A stretch of 64,000 nucleotides of DNA. Source: Streptomyces sp. F63 (GTDB taxonomy: Bacteria > Actinomycetota > Actinomycetes > Streptomycetales > Streptomycetaceae). The stretch lies in contig NZ_JAGPXX010000005.1 of NCBI RefSeq assembly GCF_018070345.1, positions 186,001 to 250,000 of the forward strand, in the 5' to 3' direction. Under the pieces are notes generated by a model. The model was not told where the DNA came from, searched no databases, and saw only the letters and a list, made by a program, of their open reading frames with translations. A program made the translations under genes and the position numbers. Shown here in pieces: positions 1 to 7,861 of this stretch (positions are counted from its first letter, which is position 1; every line of letters starts with the position of its first letter).

Positions 1-758
1 ATCTGGAACTCGTACTCGCCGGGCTTGCGGCCGGCCCGGCGGGCCAGCTCCTGGCCGATGGCGACCATGCGCGGGTCGTGGGAGCCGATCATGGGGTATC
101 CCTGCCCGGTCATGAGGATGCCCAGACAGCGGACGAACGCCCGGTCCACCTCGCGCCGCCGCTGGTGCGCCACGCTCGCGGGTTCCTTGTAGGCACCCTT
201 CACCAGCCGTACCCGGGAGCCCTCGCCGGCCAGGGCACGGCAGTCGTCCTCGGTGCGGAAGAGGTACGACTGCAGCACGGCGCCGGTCTGCGGGAAGCGG
301 ACGCGCAGGTCGCGGAGGACCGCCAGGGTGGAGTCCGTGGTGGTGTGGTCCTCCATGTCCAGGGTGACGGTCGTCCCGGCCTCCGCCGCCGCCTCGACCA
401 CGGGGGTGACGTTCGCCAGGGCCAGGTCGTGGCCGCCGGGCAGCGCCTGGCCGAAGGCGGAGAGCTTCACGGACATCTCGGCCCGCTCCCCGAGGCCCAG
501 CCCGGCCAGGGCCTCGCAGAGCACCAGATACGCGTCCCGGTTGCGCCGGGCCTCGGCCGGGTCGGTGATGTCCTCGCCGAGGTGGTCGAGGGTCACCTCC
601 AGGCCGCGCCCGGTGAGGGAGCGGACGGCGCTCACCGCGTCGTCCAGCCGCTCCCCCGCGACGTAGCGGTCCACGACGGGGCGGGTGACCGGTGTGGAGG
701 AGACGAGACGCCGGACGCGGGTACTGCGCGCGGCGGCGAGGAGCACGGGTCCCAGCAC
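1..758 (-). CDS. Proline dehydrogenase (C-terminus cut by window edge)
   Basis: FAD-dependent enzyme that oxidises L-proline to pyrroline-5-carboxylate, the first step of proline catabolism. The frame starts at GTG 758, preceded by TTGGAGG with a six-base spacer, and runs off the left edge after about 252 codons, so the C-terminus is missing. PRODH barrel segments are visible: LDHLGEDITD near residue 60, MSVKLSAFG near 95, LDMEDHTTTDSTL near 125, RLVKGAYKEP near 185 and GSHDPRMV near 225. There is no N-terminal DNA-binding domain, so this is a monofunctional type rather than a PutA fusion, as far as visible. It is divergent from a PucR-family regulator, which suggests proline-responsive control. 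The family call is confident; the exact start is fairly sure. Confidence 0.9.
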   Translation of the reverse strand, partial: MLGPVLLAAARSTRVRRLVSSTPVTRPVVDRYVAGERLDDAVSAVRSLTGRGLEVTLDHLGEDITDPAEARRNRDAYLVLCEALAGLGLGERAEMSVKLSAFGQALPGGHDLALANVTPVVEAAAEAGTTVTLDMEDHTTTDSTLAVLRDLRVRFPQTGAVLQSYLFRTEDDCRALAGEGSRVRLVKGAYKEPASVAHQRRREVDRAFVRCLGILMTGQGYPMIGSHDPRMVAIGQELARRAGRKPGEYEFQ

Positions 759-884
759 GGGGCACCTCCAAGGGGCGGGACGGCCGCCGGCGGGGGCTTC
801 CGGCGGGCGGGGAGAACCTCCGTGCACCGTAAGGAACCGGCCGTCCGCCCGCCATCGACAGCTGTCACATCCCCGTGGTCGCGA

Positions 885-904
885 TCTCATACAAATGTAT
901 GAGA
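885..904. promoter_or_regulatory. Perfect palindrome in the divergent promoter region
   Basis: Two 8-base arms, TCTCATAC and GTATGAGA, are separated by AAAT, between the starts of proline dehydrogenase (758) and the PucR-type regulator (935). It is conspicuously AT-rich against its surroundings. Position and symmetry suggest the operator of the neighbouring regulator, controlling both genes; that role is inferred. Confidence 0.6.
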
Positions 905-934
905 ATGGAGGCCGGAACCGGGAAGGACGGCGGC

Positions 935-2176
935 ATGCGCGGCGACTACCAACGGCTGGTGGACGAGATCTCGGCGGCGCTCGCGGCGCCCGCGACGCTG
1001 GAGGACCGCGACTTCCGCCTGATCGCCTTCGGCGTCCACGACGACGGGGAGAGCGGCGGGAACGGCGAGGGGGGCGAGGAGGGCGGCGCCGGTGCGGGCG
1101 CCCGCACCGGCGGCCCGGCGCTGGACCCGGTCCGCACCCGCTCGATCCTGCACCGCCGCTCCACCCCCGCGGTGCGGGCCTGGTTCGAGGCGTTCGGCAT
1201 CGGCCGGGCGACGCGCCCGCTGCGCATCCCCCCGGACCCCTCGGCCGGGGTGCTCATCGGCCGGATCTGCCTCCCGGTACGCCACCGGGGTGTCGGGTAC
1301 GGCTACGTGTGGCTGCTGGACGACGGCCATCTGGCGGATCTGGAAACCGGCGCCCGCGGCGGCCCGCCCGACCCCCGGATCGAGCGGGCCATGGAGACCG
1401 CCGCCCGGATCGGGGAACTGCTCGCCGCCGAGGCGCGGGCCGGAGCCGAACTCGGCGAGCTGCTGCAGGACCTCCTCACCGGCCCCGCCGTCGCCCGGGA
1501 GGCGGCACGCACGGAGCTCCGCGCCCGGCTGAGCGGTGCGGCGGACGGTCCGCTGGCGCTGGCCGCGGTCACGCCCTGGGCGCGGGACGTACGGGACGGG
1601 GAGGACGGGGGCCCGGTCCCGGCCCTGTCCGCGCTGCCGGGCGCGCTGGCCGTCTGCGCCGTACCGGACCAGGGCCTGGCCGTGCTCGTCCGGCCGCGCC
1701 CGGCGGACTCCCCCGAACCGGCGCTCGCCGCGGCGGAACGGCTGCTCCGCTCCCCCCGTGCGGCCGGCGCCGCGGCGGGCACGGGCGCGCCGCGGTACGG
1801 ACTGGAGGACCTGGCCGGCGCCTGGCGGGAGGCGCTGGCCGCGGCCCGCGCGGCCCGCGCTGAGCCCCGGCTGGGCCCGGTCGCGCGCTGGGAGGCCATC
1901 GGCCCGTACCGGACCCTGACGGAGCTGCCCCCGGCCGCCCGGGCCGATCCGGCCGTCGCCCGGCTGCTCCGTCCCGAACACGCCGAACTCGCCCGGACCG
2001 CCGAGGTGTTCCTCGACTGCGCCGGGCAGGCGGGCCGCGCGGCGGCGGCCCTGGCGATCCACCGGCAGACGCTCTACTACCGGCTGTCGCGGGTGGCCGC
2101 GCTGACCGGGTTGGATCTCGCCGAGGGCGAGGACCGGCTGCTGCTGCACATGGCCCTCAAGCGCGCCCGGCTGTGA
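935..2176 (+). CDS. PucR-family transcriptional regulator, probable proline catabolism activator
   Basis: A 413-residue cytoplasmic regulator. The C-terminus (about residues 345-410) carries the PucR helix-turn-helix, seen as LARTAEVFLDCAG, AALAIHRQTLYYRLSRV and LTGLDLAEGEDRLLLHMAL. The N-terminal half is a weakly conserved sensory region with a low-complexity Gly/Glu stretch near residues 40-60. I start at ATG 935 because GGAAGGA lies just upstream; an in-frame GTG at 875 overlaps the palindrome and is less likely. It is divergent from proline dehydrogenase. PucR proteins often activate an adjacent amino-acid or purine catabolic gene, so proline is the likely signal; that is inference from context. 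Confidence 0.82.
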   Translation: MRGDYQRLVDEISAALAAPATLEDRDFRLIAFGVHDDGESGGNGEGGEEGGAGAGARTGGPALDPVRTRSILHRRSTPAVRAWFEAFGIGRATRPLRIPPDPSAGVLIGRICLPVRHRGVGYGYVWLLDDGHLADLETGARGGPPDPRIERAMETAARIGELLAAEARAGAELGELLQDLLTGPAVAREAARTELRARLSGAADGPLALAAVTPWARDVRDGEDGGPVPALSALPGALAVCAVPDQGLAVLVRPRPADSPEPALAAAERLLRSPRAAGAAAGTGAPRYGLEDLAGAWREALAAARAARAEPRLGPVARWEAIGPYRTLTELPPAARADPAVARLLRPEHAELARTAEVFLDCAGQAGRAAAALAIHRQTLYYRLSRVAALTGLDLAEGEDRLLLHMALKRARL

Positions 2177-2392
2177 CGGTTCCGCCGGACGGGCCGGGCC
2201 GGAACGGGGCGGTGCCGCCGGCGCCGAGCCGGGGCGCTGCCGCCCGGCTCGGCGCCCTGCCCTGTTCCCAGGGCCACGGCATGGGGAAGGCAAACCGGCA
2301 CAAGAGGTACACCCAGGAAGTTCCGATGCACCCCGTGCCGCCGGATTCTCCCCGCTCCCACGCCTCCGGCCGTTGGCCCGAAGGAGTGACTG

Positions 2393-2862
2393 ATGGTCTG
2401 CCGGGACGAGTTGTCCGAGCAGACGGTGGCCGTCCGCCCCGGCACGCCGTTCCCGCGGAGGAGGCCGTCGCGGCGCTCGGCACGGACGAGAAGCCGGGCT
2501 GGAGGAGCCGGGCTGGAGGAGCCGGAGGTCACGCGGCGGCGAGAGGTTCTCGGGCGAAAGGCTGCCGGAACGGGGTCAGGAGACTCGAGACCGGGGCTGC
2601 GGCCCCCGCCGGCACCCGGCTGCCGCGCGGACTCGAGTGGCGGCCGGTGGCACGTGGCGCGGCCGATCCGATCCTCACCGACGACACCTTCGCCTCGATC
2701 GTCAACGGCATCGAAGGGACGCGTCGCCTGCGGCAACGTCCGCACAGTGGTGTGGCTGCTGATCAGCACAGGGGGTGGCGGAGCTGGTCCGGTTCCCGCT
2801 GTCCGTCGCCTTCAACACCGCCCTGCCGCTGCCCCCGTCCCCCTGCGACCCCGGGCGGGCCG
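2393..2862 (+). pseudogene. Decayed P-type cation ATPase (N- and C-terminal remnants)
   Basis: No single frame is intact, but three frames together carry P-type ATPase signatures. HAVPAEEAVAALGTDEKPG (2443-2499) and then GLEEPEVTRRREVLG (from 2510, another frame) match the cation-ATPase N-terminal domain. ILTDDTFASIVNGIE (ending 2715), NVRTVVWLLIST (second frame) and GVAELVRFPLSVAFNTALPL (from 2772, third frame) match the end of the P domain and the next membrane helix. About 500-600 residues in between are missing. A 14-base tandem duplication (2496-2523) sits at the first frame switch. ATG 2393 keeps a good GGAG site. It lies directly upstream of gap-pfkB and near an intact P-type ATPase, suggesting the cluster once had two pumps. 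Confidence 0.8.
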
Positions 2863-3056
2863 GCCCGGCACGCGTGGCCTCGACCGGGTGACGCCGGTGA
2901 AATGCGGCGGGCTCCCGGGCGGGTTAGCGTCGGACGGGAGGCCGGGGCTCGCCGGCGTTTCGGGCCCCGCGGGCCGCGCGCGTCCGTCCCCGGCGGGGAC
3001 CCGGCCGCAGCGCCGCCGTACCGGCCGTTCCGGCCACGACCGCAGGGAGGCCGCAC

Positions 3057-4073
3057 ATGGCCGCACGGGTTGCCATCAACGGGCTCGGCCGCATCGGCCG
3101 GGCGACACTGAAGTCGGTACTGGCCGAGCCGGCCCTTGACGTGGTGGCCGTCAACGACATCGCGCCCGCCGACAACCTCGCCTACCTCCTCCGCCACGAC
3201 ACGGTCCACCGGCGGTTCGACGGGGACGTCACCGCCACGGACGCGGCGCTCTCCCTGGCCGGGCGCACCGTCCGGCTGCTGAACGAGAAGGACCCGGAGC
3301 GGCTCCCCTGGGGCGACCTGGACGTCGATCTGGTCTTCGAGTGCACCGGCCTCTTCCGTACCGGAGAGGACGTGCGCCGGCATCTCCGGGCCGGCGCTCG
3401 CCGGGCGATCCTCTCGGCCCCCGCCAAGGACGGGATGACCACAGTCGTCCACGGGGTGAACGACGAGGACGGCGCCGGAGCCGAGGTGCTGTCCTGCGCG
3501 AGCTGCACCACCAACTGCATCGCGCCCGTGATGGAGGTCCTCCAGCGCCGGATCGGGGTGCGCAAGGCGACCATGACCACGGCGCACGCCTATACCTCCA
3601 GCCAGAGCCTGGTCGACGGACCGGCGGGCAAGTGGCGGCGCGGACGGGCGGCGGCCGCCAACATCGTGCCGACCACCACCGGTGCCGCCCGGGCCGCCGC
3701 GCGAGCCCTCCCGTCCCTCCGGGACCGCTTCGACGGCGTCGCGCTCCGTGTTCCGGTGCCGGACGGATCGATCGCCGACATCGTCTGCGTGACCGCCCGG
3801 GACACCACCGTCGCCGAGGTCAACGGCATCTTCCGGCAGGAGGCCACGAGCGACCGCTACCGGGGCGTCCTCGGCGTCGTCGACGAGCCCCTGGTTTCCA
3901 GCGACATCGTGGCGGACCCGCGGGCGTCGGTCGTCGACCTCACCCTGACCACCGTCACCGACGGCGACCTGCTGAAGGTCATGGCCTGGTACGACAACGA
4001 GTGGGGCTACGCGCAGCAGATGGTGCGCCGGGCCCGGGCCATGGTGGGCGTGCCGGCCGCATCACCGCGATGA
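3057..4073 (+). CDS. gap: Glyceraldehyde-3-phosphate dehydrogenase, type I (probable second copy)
   Basis: Glycolytic enzyme converting glyceraldehyde-3-phosphate, NAD+ and phosphate to 1,3-bisphosphoglycerate. Its 338 residues match the family length. Visible are the Rossmann motif INGLGRIGR, catalytic Cys150 in SCASCTTNC, His177 in TAHAYT, NIVPTTTGAA, and the C-terminal WYDNEWGYAQQMV. The acidic VNDI at the end of the second strand favours NAD over NADP. GGGAGG precedes ATG 3057. The stop overlaps the pfkB start by ATGA, so the two are translationally coupled. A gap/pfkB pair beside P-type ATPases, apart from a central glycolytic operon, suggests a condition-specific isoenzyme; that is inferred. 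Confidence 0.95.
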   Translation: MAARVAINGLGRIGRATLKSVLAEPALDVVAVNDIAPADNLAYLLRHDTVHRRFDGDVTATDAALSLAGRTVRLLNEKDPERLPWGDLDVDLVFECTGLFRTGEDVRRHLRAGARRAILSAPAKDGMTTVVHGVNDEDGAGAEVLSCASCTTNCIAPVMEVLQRRIGVRKATMTTAHAYTSSQSLVDGPAGKWRRGRAAAANIVPTTTGAARAAARALPSLRDRFDGVALRVPVPDGSIADIVCVTARDTTVAEVNGIFRQEATSDRYRGVLGVVDEPLVSSDIVADPRASVVDLTLTTVTDGDLLKVMAWYDNEWGYAQQMVRRARAMVGVPAASPR

Positions 4074-5092
4074 GCACCGCCGGTGACCGGGACGACGCCG
4101 CGGCCGGGAGCGCCGCCGGCGCGGGAGGCACCCGGTATGCGGCCGGGCCGCCGCCGGCGGTGCTCACCCTGACGATGAACCCCGCCGTCGATCTGTGCTG
4201 GGAAGTCGGCCACCTGTCGGACGTCGGCAAGAGCCGCGCCCGGGTCCGGTCCGTGACGGCCGGGGGCGGGGGGATCAACGTGGCCCGCGGTGTGGCCCGG
4301 CTCGGCGGACGGGCCACCGCCGTCCACACCGCCGGCGGGGAGGTGGGCCGCCGGCTGAACCGGCTGCTGGACCACGAGGGGATCGACCACGTCGCCGTGG
4401 GGATCGGCGGCGAGACCCGTGAGGCCCTGGTGGTCTTCGAGACCGGGGCGCGCCGCAGCCATCACCTGGTCCCGCCCGGACCGCGCCTCGACGGCGCCGA
4501 GGGGCGGCGCTGCCTGGAGGCGCTGGAGCGGGCCGCGGGCGACTGCCGGTATGTCGTGCTGAGCGGCAGTCTGCCCGGCGGTCTGCCCGCCGGCTTCTAC
4601 GCGTCCGCCGCCCGCCGGGTCAAGGCCACCGGGGCCCGGGTGCTGCTGGACACCTCCGGGCCGGCGCTGTGCGAGGCGCTCGCGGAGGGCGTCTTCCTCC
4701 TCAGGTGCAACCGGTCGGAGGCCGCCGAGCTCACCGGGCGGACCGTCCGCGGTTTCGACGATGCCCGGGCTGTGAACAACCACCTGCTGGCCAGGGGAGC
4801 CGCCGAGATCGTCGTCACCACGCTCGGGGGACGGGGCGCGCTCTGCACCACCGGCCGGGGCCACACCGAGCTGCACGCGCCCCCGCTGCCCGGGGAACCG
4901 CTCAGCGACGCCGGGGCCGGGGACGGCATGGTGGCCGCGCTCACCGCCCGGCTGGCCGCCGGGGAGGACCCGGCCGACGCCTGCGCGCTCGGGGTGGCCG
5001 TCGCGGCCGCATCGGTGCTCACCCCCTGCGCCGAACCCTTCGACCGCCGGGTCGCCGAGTCCCTCCGTCCCGCGGTGGAGGTCAAGCGCTAG
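4070..5092 (+). CDS. pfkB: PfkB-family phosphofructokinase (6-phosphofructokinase II type)
   Basis: A 340-residue ribokinase-superfamily sugar-phosphate kinase, probably ATP:fructose-6-phosphate 1-phosphotransferase. The substrate-side motif TLTMNPAVDLCWEV follows a disordered 25-residue N-terminus. GGGGINVARGVARLGG is the first PfkB signature, LSGSLPGGLP the lid-side loop, NRSEAAELTG the nucleotide region, and AGAGDGMVAA (Asp285 the catalytic base) the second signature. The GAGDGM form resembles E. coli Pfk-2 (GAGDSM) more than the usual GAGDSF of 1-phosphofructokinases, so I favour fructose-6-phosphate as substrate. ATG 4070 overlaps the gap stop. Its 3' end overlaps that of the convergent H+-ATPase by 11 bases. 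Confidence 0.85.
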   Translation: MSTAGDRDDAAAGSAAGAGGTRYAAGPPPAVLTLTMNPAVDLCWEVGHLSDVGKSRARVRSVTAGGGGINVARGVARLGGRATAVHTAGGEVGRRLNRLLDHEGIDHVAVGIGGETREALVVFETGARRSHHLVPPGPRLDGAEGRRCLEALERAAGDCRYVVLSGSLPGGLPAGFYASAARRVKATGARVLLDTSGPALCEALAEGVFLLRCNRSEAAELTGRTVRGFDDARAVNNHLLARGAAEIVVTTLGGRGALCTTGRGHTELHAPPLPGEPLSDAGAGDGMVAALTARLAAGEDPADACALGVAVAAASVLTPCAEPFDRRVAESLRPAVEVKR

Positions 5093-7571
5093 GGGACCGG
5101 CCGGGCCGGTGACACGGCCGGACACGCTCAGGCTCCGGCCTCCGGCGCCGCTCCCCGTACCGGTCGAGAACGCGGTAGGCCAGGAGTTTGACGGGGTCCA
5201 GCAGCAGGAACGCGGCGATGCCCCACCCCCAGGCGAGGGCGACGAGGCTCGGTCCAACGGGGGACATGAGGAACCCGGTGAAGGCGATGACGGTCGCGAG
5301 GACCTGGGTCCCCAGCACAGCGCCAATCAGGAGCCAGGACGGCCGGTGGGACCAGAACGGGCCGCGGGTGCGGACGAGGAAGACCATGAGGTGTCCGCTG
5401 ACCGACAGCTTGAGGTACAGCAGTGTCCGCACGGTGGCGTCGGCGAGGCCAAGGGGGCCGTGCGCCACCCAGAGCAGCGCGAAGGAGGACGCGACGCCGA
5501 AGAGGCCCAGTGTGGCGGCGATCGTGAGGACCTCGGTGAGGTTCCAGCGCTCAGGCCGCGCGGAGGCCCGTACCCGGTCATAGGCGATGGAGAGGATGGC
5601 CGCGTCGTTGAGAACGGCCAGCAGCACCACCTGGACGGGCGTGACCGGGAAGAACGCGAAGACCAGGATGGTGAGGGTCACGAAGAGGACCACGCGGATG
5701 GTCTCGGTGATCCGGTAGACCGCGTAGTTCTTCATCCGCCGGAAGACCTCGCGGGACCGGTGGACCGCCTCCACGATCGTCGACAGGCCCGGGGCGAGGA
5801 AGACGATGTCGGCCGCCGCGCGCGCGGCATCGGTGGCGCCGGAGACCGCGATGCCCGCGTCCGCGCGGTGCAGGGCGGGAGCGTCGTTGACCCCGTCACC
5901 GGTCATGCCCACGATGTGACCGTGGTCCTGGAGGGCCTCGACGATGCGGTACTTGTCCTCCGGGACGACCTGTGCGAAGCCGTCGGCCTCCACCACGGTG
6001 CGGACGAGCTCTTCGCCCCGGAGGTCGTGAATCCGGCCGGCTTCGAGGACGCGGGTGCCCAGGCCCACCCGGCCGCTGATCTCACGGGCGATCTCCGCCC
6101 GGTCGCCGGTGACCATCTTGACCCCGACACCGAGCCGGGCGGCCTCCTCCAGCGTGGCGCGGGAGTCCGCACGCGGCGGATCCTGCAGGCCCATGACGCC
6201 GGTGACCCGCCACCCGCCGCCGTCCGACCGGGCGACGGCCAGCGCCCGGTGGCCCCGCTCGGCGAAGGACCGGGTCGCCTCCGCCACGCGGTCACCGGTC
6301 CGGCGATCGGCCCCGGCCAGTTCCAGGACGGCCTGCACCGCTCCCTTCGCGGCGGCGGTCTCCTCGCCCGAGGGGCCGCGTGCACGCGCCTGGGCGTACT
6401 TGCGGGCGGAGTCGAAGGGTGTGAAACCGGTGACCTGCCAGCCATCGAGGCGGCTGGCACCGGCCTTCTCCAGAACCGCCCGGTCGATCGGGTCCCCGCT
6501 GTCGCGCTCGGCGGTCAGCGCCGCGGCCAGGAGCACCTCGCCGTCGTCCGCTCCGTCCTCGATCACGACGATGCCGGCGACCTGAAGGTCGTTGCGGGTG
6601 ATGGTGCCGGTCTTGTCGGCACACAGCACGTCCACCCCGGCCATCTCCTCGACGGCCGGGAGGCGGCTGACCACGGCCTCGTGCCGGGCGAGCTGGCGTG
6701 CTCCGACGGCCATGGTCACCGAGAGCACCGCGGGAAGGGCGACCGGGATGGAGGCGATGAGCACCACGAGCGCGAACTCCAGGGTGTCGGCCACCCCGGT
6801 CCCGCGCAGCAGGGAGACCACCACGATCACCGCGACCAGGGCGACGGCGAGCACGATGAGGTACTTGCCGATGGTGACGACCGCCCGCTGGAAGTGGCTC
6901 TCCGGCGCCGCCTCACCGGCGAGGCGGGCCGTCCGCCCGAACTCCGTCCCGCCGCCCGTGGCCAGCACGCGGATGACCGGCGCCCCCCGCGCAAGAGCCG
7001 AACCCGAGTACACCGCGTCGCCGGGCTCCTTGCCCACCGGCAGGGACTCCCCCGTCAGCGCCGACTCATCGGCCTCTCCGGTGCCGTCGACGACACGGCC
7101 GTCGGCGGGTACGACCTCGCCCCGCCCGGTCCGCACCAGATCGCCCGGCACCAGTTCCCCGGCGTCCACCGTCGTCCACGCCCCGTCCCGTCTGGCCTGC
7201 GCCTTCGTGGCCAGCCGCTGCTTCAGCGCGGCGATGGCGCTCTGCGCCTGGTGCTCCTCCCAGAAGCCCACCCCGCCATTGAGCAGCAGCAGCGCCAGGA
7301 TGACGGCGAAATCCGTCCACCGGCCCGTGACCGCGGTCAGCAGCAGCGCGGTCTCGATCATCCACGGAATCGGGCCCCAGAAGTGCGACAGCAGTTCCCC
7401 GAGAACGCCGCGCTGCTCCTCCTCGATGGCGTTGGGCCCATAGCGTTCCCGCCGGTCCCGGGCCTCCTGCGAGGTCAGACCCTCCCCCGGGCCGCGGCTC
7501 TCGTCCACGCGCCGGTCCTCGTCGGTGCGCTGGTCCCGCACCCTCTGCCCGCCGTCTCCGTTCCCGGTCAT
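5082..7571 (-). CDS. Plasma-membrane-type H+-transporting P-type ATPase (type IIIA)
   Basis: An 829-residue integral membrane pump that probably exports protons using ATP. Order: cation-ATPase N-terminal domain (GLTSQEARDRRERYGPN), helices 1-2, actuator loop ESALTGESLPVGK, helices 3-4 with IPVALPAVLSVTMAVGA (the type III signature), Asp319 of CADKTGTITRNDL as phosphorylation site, MTGDGVNDAPAL hinge, then six C-terminal helices. AVLNDAAILSIAYDRV in helix 6 keeps the Asp that is the proton acceptor in plant and fungal H+-ATPases. ATG 7571 is chosen for GGGAGG upstream; an open frame extends further 5' but looks non-coding. With gap and pfkB it forms a possible pH and energy stress cluster. Confidence 0.9.
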   Translation of the reverse strand: MTGNGDGGQRVRDQRTDEDRRVDESRGPGEGLTSQEARDRRERYGPNAIEEEQRGVLGELLSHFWGPIPWMIETALLLTAVTGRWTDFAVILALLLLNGGVGFWEEHQAQSAIAALKQRLATKAQARRDGAWTTVDAGELVPGDLVRTGRGEVVPADGRVVDGTGEADESALTGESLPVGKEPGDAVYSGSALARGAPVIRVLATGGGTEFGRTARLAGEAAPESHFQRAVVTIGKYLIVLAVALVAVIVVVSLLRGTGVADTLEFALVVLIASIPVALPAVLSVTMAVGARQLARHEAVVSRLPAVEEMAGVDVLCADKTGTITRNDLQVAGIVVIEDGADDGEVLLAAALTAERDSGDPIDRAVLEKAGASRLDGWQVTGFTPFDSARKYAQARARGPSGEETAAAKGAVQAVLELAGADRRTGDRVAEATRSFAERGHRALAVARSDGGGWRVTGVMGLQDPPRADSRATLEEAARLGVGVKMVTGDRAEIAREISGRVGLGTRVLEAGRIHDLRGEELVRTVVEADGFAQVVPEDKYRIVEALQDHGHIVGMTGDGVNDAPALHRADAGIAVSGATDAARAAADIVFLAPGLSTIVEAVHRSREVFRRMKNYAVYRITETIRVVLFVTLTILVFAFFPVTPVQVVLLAVLNDAAILSIAYDRVRASARPERWNLTEVLTIAATLGLFGVASSFALLWVAHGPLGLADATVRTLLYLKLSVSGHLMVFLVRTRGPFWSHRPSWLLIGAVLGTQVLATVIAFTGFLMSPVGPSLVALAWGWGIAAFLLLDPVKLLAYRVLDRYGERRRRPEPERVRPCHRPGRSPSA

Positions 7572-7798
7572 CTCAGCGCACTGCCTCCCGGCCGTCGGTT
7601 CCCGCGCCGGCCGCGGCCGCGCGCCCGGGGCGAGAACCACATGGCCGGGGACGCGGCACGTGCGTACCGGGCACCGGGCACCGGGTCGGGCGCGGCAGCG
7701 GCCCCACGGGCACGGCGTCAACGGCACGCCCGCAGTGAGACCAGGACACCCCCGGCCCGGGGTGATCGCAAGCGGAGGGCCATCGGGGACCGAAACGG

Positions 7799-7837
7799 CA
7801 GGGCCCGGCCGCCCGCCGCAGCGAGGACCGGGCCCTG
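7799..7837 (-). terminator. Hairpin terminator after serA
   Basis: Arms CAGGGCCCGG (7799-7808) and CCGGGCCCTG (7828-7837) pair perfectly over 10 bases, 24 bases past the serA stop. On the transcribed strand it is followed only by a short TTT, as is usual for Streptomyces. The rest of the 7572-7861 spacer shows no gene. Confidence 0.7.
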
Positions 7838-7861
7838 TGCCGCCCGGAGGACGAAAGTCCG

